NCBI GenBank assembly: GCA_046590195.1
Contig: JBKJTP010000078.1
Location: 1-10,162 of the forward strand
DNA: 10,162 bases
Source: JBKJTP01 sp046590195
GTDB lineage: Bacteria; Bacteroidota; Ignavibacteria; Palsa-1295
Direction of reading: 5' to 3'
The translations under genes and the position numbers were made by a program. The notes under the pieces were generated by a model. That model had not been told where the DNA came from and made no database searches. It saw only the letters and a program-made list of their open reading frames with translations. This document shows positions 5,034 through 10,162 of the stretch, piece by piece (position 1 is the first letter of the stretch; every line of letters starts with the position of its first letter).

Positions 5034-8000
5034 TCACTTCTTCTTGTGAAGGCTGAGAGACTCGATGCGCTTCCAAAGACGCTTGGTGTCTGGATGATCG
5101 GGTCCCATGATGCGATGATGGATAGCGTGCGCGAGGATGACCATGTGTGAGCCGTCAGGAGTAACTCCCCCAGGTGCGGATCCCTCGGCCAAGCTGTTGA
5201 GATCGGTTACTTCAGGTGCTAGCATCGAATCGACGACGAAGTGCGATGGGGCAGGATCGTGTGTCGCGTCGAGTGCTGGGGTGAAGTGCTCGGTGCGGTT
5301 TGCATCAGGCCGAGGACCATGAGTAAGAAGATAAAGCTTGCCGAGAGCCGAGAGCGTCCGGGCGGTGTCAGCGTTCTCTGCTCCGAGCACTTTGGAGCGA
5401 ATAGCGTAAGCAGATTTGAGCAGCGGTGCCGCGTCGTCGAAGCGACCTTCTTCGAGATAGATCTCGCCGAGCTCGTGCGCAGTCGCGATGGTATCGATGT
5501 GCTCTTCGCCGAGAACTTGCTTGCGAGTTGCGAGGACTTCTTCGAAGAGGCGCTCTGAGCCTTCCCCATAGCCCTGCTGTTTTTTGAGCAGAGCAATGGT
5601 ATGCAAGGTTTTCAAGGTCGCGGGGTTATTCCTACCGAGAATTTCTGTCCTGATCGATAGTGCTTCTGCTAGATATCGTTCGGCCTTTTCGAAGTTTCCA
5701 GCCTCGATCATCGCGGTGCCCAAGCCATTTTGGCTTGATGCAACGAGGGGATGCCTCGGACCAAATGCATTTCGCCATATGTGCGTACTTCGCAGCAACA
5801 TCTGCTCAGCTTGCGCGAACTTCCCACTACGAGCTAGGAGCAAGCCGTAATTGTTAAGCGCTGTTGCGACGGTAACGCTCTCAACTCCGTGCGCCATCGA
5901 TTGCAATGCTATTGCACGCTGAAAGAGTGTATCTGCTGCTGCAATCTTGCCGCGCTTTGATAAGAAAAATGCTTGATTAGCGATTGCCTGTGCAACGTGC
6001 GGATGCTGGTCACCGAGGAGTGAGCTTAGAATGTCGATGCTTTCAGCTAGGTGTGATTCAGCCTCATCATATCTCCCGAGAGCGATCGCCACTTGGGCAA
6101 GATCGTGGACTGCGCCGGCGGTATCGGGGTAACGCGTACCAAAGACGGTTTTAAAGATCAACACGACACTTCGAAGCATTTCGTATGCTTCGTCGGACTT
6201 TCCAACCTCTGTAAGCAGACGGGCCTGGTGGCTGCGGCTGTGTGCTGTCTCGGGACTCAACGAGCCAAACTTTGCCTCGTAAATATTTGCAAGCCTTTGA
6301 GCAAGTAGTGCAGCTTCCTGTAACTTACCTTGCAATTGTAACAGCCATACACGCTCGTTCTCAACCTTGAGCGTGGTGGTGCTCTCTGCACCGTGTAACT
6401 CCGAGCTGAGTTCATAAGCCTCTTGCAGCAAGGGTTCAGCTTCAATAGGCTTGCTAAGATGCAGCTTGATATTTGCCGCAACACGCAAACATTCAAGATC
6501 TGGGGCATCTAATGCAGCATAGAGATGCAACGCGCGCTGTGCGAACGCGTCGGCACCCTCGTAGTCGCCGCAGTCTCGGATGAATTCTGCCAGTGAGAGG
6601 AACAGCCTACCGCGATCGGTTGAGATGTCGGCATCGTGCTCGTCGCGCTGAGCATGCTCAAGTGAGGAAACATAATGATCTGCGATCTTTCGTTGATCAC
6701 TGTGATGCGCAAGAGCCTGTTGCCACGATTCATACAACTCATACTTTGTCTGTGGCTCGTTCAGCTCAGCAAACACATGTAGATCTGACAGCGTCGCTAC
6801 AAGTTCACGCCACATCTCCAACTCTTTCAACAACGAAAGTCTAATGCGCAGACTGCGAACGTCCAATTGCTCTCTGCTGAAGACGCGCAACAACTCGATC
6901 TGGCCCTCTTGCCTCAGATCTGTAGTGACATATCGCTGTTCAGCTGCCTTCGTGAATAGCGGATGAAAGAAAGACAGCGCGCCCGAATGACGTATGAGAT
7001 GATAGTCAAGCGCATTGACAAGCGCTGAGAGTTCTGCACGTGACACCCGGCTAAGCTCAATGAGCTCACTTTCTGTGAGTCCCGATGGAGCTATCACAAG
7101 GAAGCTCATGACGGCAACAACAGTATCACCAAAATCTCGCTCGATCCGCTCGAGCATTAATTCGAACAATCCGAGCAGATCACTCGCAGCGAGATACTTA
7201 TCGATCTCTTCATCGAGCTTCTCATAGACCCCAAGCACGCGAAGCTCCTCAAGTACTGTTCGAAGGAACAAAGGATTAGCGCACTTCTCATGTCGAGTGA
7301 TTCGATCTTGTTGCTGCTGGCTAAGCTTTTTGCTGAAGCTACCGAGGTACTGCCGAACGATCAGCTCTCGATACTCCATATTCAATGGCTGTAGCTGATA
7401 CTCGGGCCATCCCCGTCCTCGTAGCGTAGATATCTGCTGGGCACCTGCTGCTGAAACAATGAGCCTTACACTTGATGGCAGATATCGCGGCAGCCACTCC
7501 AACTCGGCGGCAACTCCAGCTAACTGATCGAGAGCGTCAATGAAAATGACCAGCTCATAATCGATGACCTTTGCCAGCCAGAAGGGAAGCTGCTCTACAA
7601 GCTGCTGTGGATCGGTCGGTATTGCATCAGCAGATTTTGAATGCCTTGCGATCTCGCCGAAGATACGCTGTAAGATCGCCAGATGGTCTCCCCCTCCAGC
7701 GGTAGCGCCAACGTAATGCTCGATGACATGTATTTTGCTTCCCTTCAGTCGCTGGCACGCGGCCCAATGCGCCATCAATGAGCTTTTACCGGCACCCGAT
7801 GGGGCCGAGATGAAGAGAGCTCGTTCTTCGGGATCCTTCAGACATTCTTCCAGCCACTTGACCGATTCGGGATCAGGAAGGTAGCCGCGTCTCCTGCTTA
7901 CCGCAAACGCTTCCTGCTCTTGCGCCTCTCGATCGAGCCAATCGTCTCCTTCGTTCGCGGGCCAGTGGAGATCGAGCGTGCGAAGCAACTCCTCACGGAC

Positions 8001-8570
8001 TAACTCGCCTAGCGTTGAAGGATGGGCGAAATGATGGACAGAGACCTGCTCTGGTCGGCTATGCGCGGCCTGATGGATCTCCTCTCGAAGATCCTGCAAC
8101 TTTGGTACGTCTGCTGGAGCGGAAGGAGTCGCGTTATCCCGAATGAAAAAAACTGAGTTCAGCTCTCGCGCTGGCGAGGATTGAAATACGCCATAGTGCA
8201 TTTCGATCGCAGTAGCGCTTGCACCAGCATCGATCAATCCCTCAAGAAGCGGATAATCTTTGAACAGATCGGCATCGCCTGATACATCTTCGCGTGTTGG
8301 AATCCACCCATATCGCCCTCCAACAATACCGAGAAAGAACGGTCGGCAACGATCGATCTCCTCGAGACAAGTTCTCAGGACAAGGCCAGCTCGAGCCGCC
8401 TCATCGGTAACGCCCCACCGAAGATCTACCTCAGTGAACTCGATGCCGCGCTCGCGGCATTTACGACGGATCTCGGGAAATACCTTTTTGGTAAGATGGT
8501 CTCTCTCTTCACGGAGATCGTGAAACGTCGAGGATAGGAAGACTCTAAATTCCGAGAGGTCAGACCTCAT
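5034..8570 (-). CDS. DUF4062-NACHT-TPR STAND ATPase (nephrocystin-3/TEP1-like architecture)
   Basis: This 1178-residue protein has, in order: a DUF4062 domain (about 7-95) with FRVFLSSTFHDLREERD and VDLRWGVTDEA, plus the downstream segments AIEMHYGVF and SVFFIRD; a NACHT-type P-loop ATPase with Walker A SAPSGAGKSS (255-264), Walker B ELVIFIDALDQL (339-350), a strand VRLIVSAAG near 368 and NPLFLRTVLEEL at 432-443; a helical middle region (about 470-610); then kinesin-light-chain-type TPR units of about 42 residues (about 620-1085). Each unit carries the recurring G...P(D/E)T and (F/Y)..AE signatures. STAND proteins are ATP-driven switches whose TPR part usually senses a ligand or partner; bacterial ones act in signalling or antiphage defence. 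No catalytic effector domain is obvious apart from DUF4062, whose activity is not known to me. The frame extends to a TTG at 8627, but those 19 residues are encoded by a terminator-like hairpin, so the ATG at 8570 is preferred. The specific function is unknown. Confidence 0.9.
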   Translation of the reverse strand: MRSDLSEFRVFLSSTFHDLREERDHLTKKVFPEIRRKCRERGIEFTEVDLRWGVTDEAARAGLVLRTCLEEIDRCRPFFLGIVGGRYGWIPTREDVSGDADLFKDYPLLEGLIDAGASATAIEMHYGVFQSSPARELNSVFFIRDNATPSAPADVPKLQDLREEIHQAAHSRPEQVSVHHFAHPSTLGELVREELLRTLDLHWPANEGDDWLDREAQEQEAFAVSRRRGYLPDPESVKWLEECLKDPEERALFISAPSGAGKSSLMAHWAACQRLKGSKIHVIEHYVGATAGGGDHLAILQRIFGEIARHSKSADAIPTDPQQLVEQLPFWLAKVIDYELVIFIDALDQLAGVAAELEWLPRYLPSSVRLIVSAAGAQQISTLRGRGWPEYQLQPLNMEYRELIVRQYLGSFSKKLSQQQQDRITRHEKCANPLFLRTVLEELRVLGVYEKLDEEIDKYLAASDLLGLFELMLERIERDFGDTVVAVMSFLVIAPSGLTESELIELSRVSRAELSALVNALDYHLIRHSGALSFFHPLFTKAAEQRYVTTDLRQEGQIELLRVFSREQLDVRSLRIRLSLLKELEMWRELVATLSDLHVFAELNEPQTKYELYESWQQALAHHSDQRKIADHYVSSLEHAQRDEHDADISTDRGRLFLSLAEFIRDCGDYEGADAFAQRALHLYAALDAPDLECLRVAANIKLHLSKPIEAEPLLQEAYELSSELHGAESTTTLKVENERVWLLQLQGKLQEAALLAQRLANIYEAKFGSLSPETAHSRSHQARLLTEVGKSDEAYEMLRSVVLIFKTVFGTRYPDTAGAVHDLAQVAIALGRYDEAESHLAESIDILSSLLGDQHPHVAQAIANQAFFLSKRGKIAAADTLFQRAIALQSMAHGVESVTVATALNNYGLLLARSGKFAQAEQMLLRSTHIWRNAFGPRHPLVASSQNGLGTAMIEAGNFEKAERYLAEALSIRTEILGRNNPATLKTLHTIALLKKQQGYGEGSERLFEEVLATRKQVLGEEHIDTIATAHELGEIYLEEGRFDDAAPLLKSAYAIRSKVLGAENADTARTLSALGKLYLLTHGPRPDANRTEHFTPALDATHDPAPSHFVVDSMLAPEVTDLNSLAEGSAPGGVTPDGSHMVILAHAIHHRIMGPDHPDTKRLWKRIESLSLHKKK

Positions 8571-8590
8571 TACAAGCAGGCTATAAACAG

Positions 8591-8618
8591 GAACAGCCGC
8601 TGCGGACAGCGGCTGTTC
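8591..8618 (-). terminator. Perfect 12-bp stem hairpin after the fibre gene
   Basis: GAACAGCCGCTG (8591-8602) pairs perfectly with CAGCGGCTGTTC (8607-8618) around a four-base loop. It starts 21 bases downstream of the fibre gene's stop codon on the minus strand and is followed there by CTGTTTAT, a weak U-run. This fits an intrinsic terminator for the fibre gene, perhaps leaky. It lies only 20 bases before the ATG of the NACHT gene, so it could also shape the 5' end of that transcript. Confidence 0.7.
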
Positions 8619-8638
8619 AGTTGTCAAAATTGTCGGAG

Positions 8639-10162
8639 TTAGTGTATCACACCGATCGACCAGTCCATTGCTCCGACGTTCACGGCTGATCCAGTCACGT
8701 TGAAGAGTTTGATCTCAACCTCATTAGCAACTGAGACGCGGGAATACGAAACAATGACACCGTTCGGAAGAGCATCCTCCGGAGAAACGTAGACTGCTGC
8801 ACCCACAGGTGCACCAGAGATACTAAACGTAACCGTTTGGCTTGCCCCTCCGGCAATGTTTACGTTGCCTTTGTTTACAATCTCCCGATGTACATGTGTT
8901 CCCCAGGTTAATGTGCCGGAGCCGTTGTTCTGCAACGTGCTACCTGTCGTACCTTGAGTAGTAGGCAACGTATAGAGAATGTTCGAGTCTTGGGTGGCAC
9001 CAGTCTCAAAGGACGAATAAACCGCCCCGCCTGGCTTACGTATGTGCAACTCATCACCAACGGTCAGCAGGCCACCAGCCTCGATGCCATCAGCAGTGAT
9101 ATCATCGACATTGACGATATCGTTTGTTCCCATATTCAAGCCACCTACCATTGTATGGCCCCCGACATTCGTCACGTTCAGCTGTCCAGAAACCGTTGCG
9201 TTGAGGGTATAGAGTGCCCCCAGACCCGAGATAGAATAACCTTCACCGGCAACATCGCCACCAAGTGTGAGTGTACTGTTCAACTGAAGCTCGCCGCTCA
9301 CCTGAAGCTCGCCGCTCACCTGAAGCTCGCCGCTAGAGGCAATGATCATTCGTGTCACACCGTTGGTATTAAAGAGCAGCGGATTGCTGTCAGTAGTACC
9401 AATAAAGTCAGCCGGCCCAGTTCCTGAGTTACCCGTCAAGCCCCATGTTGCACTCGACAGCGCGAGCGTACCCGACGATGTCGGCAAATAGAACTGTAGC
9501 CCATTCCCAGTCGCCGAAGCACGTAGTTCCGCAGAGCCGCCAGTGCCATCACGCAACTTCACCATACCAGCCAACAAGTTCGTACCCATCGTAAGATCGG
9601 TTGCCCCGACCATCGAACCGTTAACTGTCAGAGTACTCCCACCAATGATCGCTCCGTCAGATGACAGGATCCCCGTTACACCCGCATCGCCTGTAATGCT
9701 GACTCCACCCGTAGAATTCGCACGCAGACGTTCTGCATTGTTGGCACGGATCACGACATCCTGCGCATCAGTACTTCCGATGAAGTTCGTAGCTGGATTT
9801 GTACCACTATTCCCGGTCTTCGTCCAGCTGCTGGCTTCGATGTCCGTTGTGAGGGCTAGTGTACCAGATGCATCAGGAAGCAAGAACGCGCGAGAAGTGC
9901 TAAGATTCGATGTCGATATGGTAGCATCCTCACCATCACCATCGTAGATGAAGAGGCGTCCCATCTGAGTCGGAGCTGAACCTGCGATAAGATCCGCTGC
10001 GGCAAATGAACCCGTTACGGATCCGTTGCCGATGCCGTACAATGCACCATCAAAATTCAGCGTACCCACAACAGTTGCAGGTCCTGTAACTCTCAAGCCT
10101 CCATTCACATCGAGCGCCGTGAGCGGATTCGCGTTATTGATGCCGACCTCGCCAGTTGACAG
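8639..10162 (-). CDS. Fibre-like, beta-rich repeat protein, C-terminal part (partial)
   Basis: The frame is open from the right edge to a TAA at 8639-8641, giving 507 residues; the N-terminus is outside the window. A GTG at 10108 is not a credible start, because the in-frame sequence before it (GEVGINNANPLTALDVNGG) is typical of the protein body. The protein is rich in Gly, Ser, Thr and Asn, almost without Cys, and made of short strand-turn units. Two copies of a unit with GNSGT, FIG(S/T)TD and an asparagine/arginine end are visible, along with three LP..(S/Q)GT-type segments. The last 80 residues (from VNKGNVNIAGG) look like a globular beta end domain. Such proteins resemble phage tail fibres and large surface or extracellular proteins of the FCB group. 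No S74 peptidase motif, T9SS sorting domain or transmembrane segment is seen at the C-terminus. A hairpin terminator follows. Its role, perhaps adhesion or a structural fibre, is inferred from composition only. Confidence 0.8.
   Translation of the reverse strand: MSTGEVGINNANPLTALDVNGGLRVTGPATVVGTLNFDGALYGIGNGSVTGSFAAADLIAGSAPTQMGRLFIYDGDGEDATISTSNLSTSRAFLLPDASGTLALTTDIEASSWTKTGNSGTNPATNFIGSTDAQDVVIRANNAERLRANSTGGVSITGDAGVTGILSSDGAIIGGSTLTVNGSMVGATDLTMGTNLLAGMVKLRDGTGGSAELRASATGNGLQFYLPTSSGTLALSSATWGLTGNSGTGPADFIGTTDSNPLLFNTNGVTRMIIASSGELQVSGELQVSGELQLNSTLTLGGDVAGEGYSISGLGALYTLNATVSGQLNVTNVGGHTMVGGLNMGTNDIVNVDDITADGIEAGGLLTVGDELHIRKPGGAVYSSFETGATQDSNILYTLPTTQGTTGSTLQNNGSGTLTWGTHVHREIVNKGNVNIAGGASQTVTFSISGAPVGAAVYVSPEDALPNGVIVSYSRVSVANEVEIKLFNVTGSAVNVGAMDWSIGVIH
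9284..9337 (-). repeat. 18-bp tandem repeat, three copies, inside the fibre gene
   Basis: On the plus strand the unit ctgaagctcgccgctcac occurs at 9284-9301 and 9302-9319 and, with its last three bases changed, at 9320-9337. It encodes three tandem GELQ units joined by VS in the minus-strand protein. The near identity at DNA level points to recent slippage or duplication, which would lengthen a beta-rich fibre in steps of six residues. Confidence 0.9.

Noticed and set aside
9284..9337. CRISPR-like array
   Set aside because: The units are contiguous 18-mers without spacers and encode an in-frame peptide repeat.
8954..9947. Two plus-strand open frames of 157 and 134 residues opposite the fibre gene
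   Set aside because: They are antisense to a continuous, repeat-bearing frame and show no domain; the repeated HLKLAA in one is simply the reverse strand of the 18-bp repeat.
10106..10108. GTG as the start of the fibre gene
   Set aside because: The frame continues to the window edge, and the preceding residues read as typical protein body (ALDVNGG), so the gene starts outside the window.
8639..10162. Prophage as the context of the fibre-like gene
   Set aside because: No other phage structural, integrase or lysis gene is visible, and proteins of this style are also common as chromosomal surface proteins; the evidence in the window is insufficient.

Overview
All seven protein-coding genes in this window lie on the minus strand, so the biological order runs from the right edge to the left. 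In that order: a fibre-like, beta-rich repeat protein (10162 to 8639, open at the right edge); a large DUF4062-NACHT-TPR protein (8570 to 5034); then an RST stressosome module, made of rsbR-like (4861-3848), rsbS-like (3745-3269), rsbT-like (3279-2857), an ATPase-phosphatase fusion (2770-1685), and a hybrid histidine kinase with an RsbT-like N-terminus (from 1662, open at the left edge). No rRNA, tRNA, CRISPR array or transposase was seen, and no gene-free stretch exceeds 300 bases.

Organism: the sequence suggests a Gram-negative-type bacterium of the Bacteroidota/Chlorobi/Kapabacteria (FCB) group. Reasons are moderate GC, near absence of Shine-Dalgarno sequences before clear ATG starts, stressosome genes coupled to a two-component system rather than to rsbU/rsbV/rsbW/sigB, and a fibre protein with repeated GNSGT...FIG(S/T)TD units of a style common in that group. 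This is inference from style; nothing here fixes the taxon.

How the genes may work together: in Bacillus, RsbR and RsbS form the stressosome shell, which holds the kinase RsbT; on stress RsbT phosphorylates both STAS proteins and leaves to activate a partner. Here RsbR, RsbS and RsbT keep the expected motifs. The next gene joins an RsbT/RsbW-type ATPase domain to a SpoIIE/PP2C phosphatase domain, which fits an RsbX-like reset role. The last gene joins an RsbT-like domain to a histidine kinase and a receiver, and is the likely output. Three consecutive genes therefore carry RsbT-type ATPase domains.

The DUF4062-NACHT-TPR gene upstream resembles nephrocystin-3/TEP1-type STAND ATPases. It is separated from rsbR by 172 bases that contain a hairpin, so co-transcription with the stressosome is possible but unproven. 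The stressosome locus also carries a small dispersed repeat (GATCGTAGCCGATC, three copies, one inside the linker of the phosphatase), a degenerate heptamer tandem repeat, and several six-base-stem mini-palindromes.
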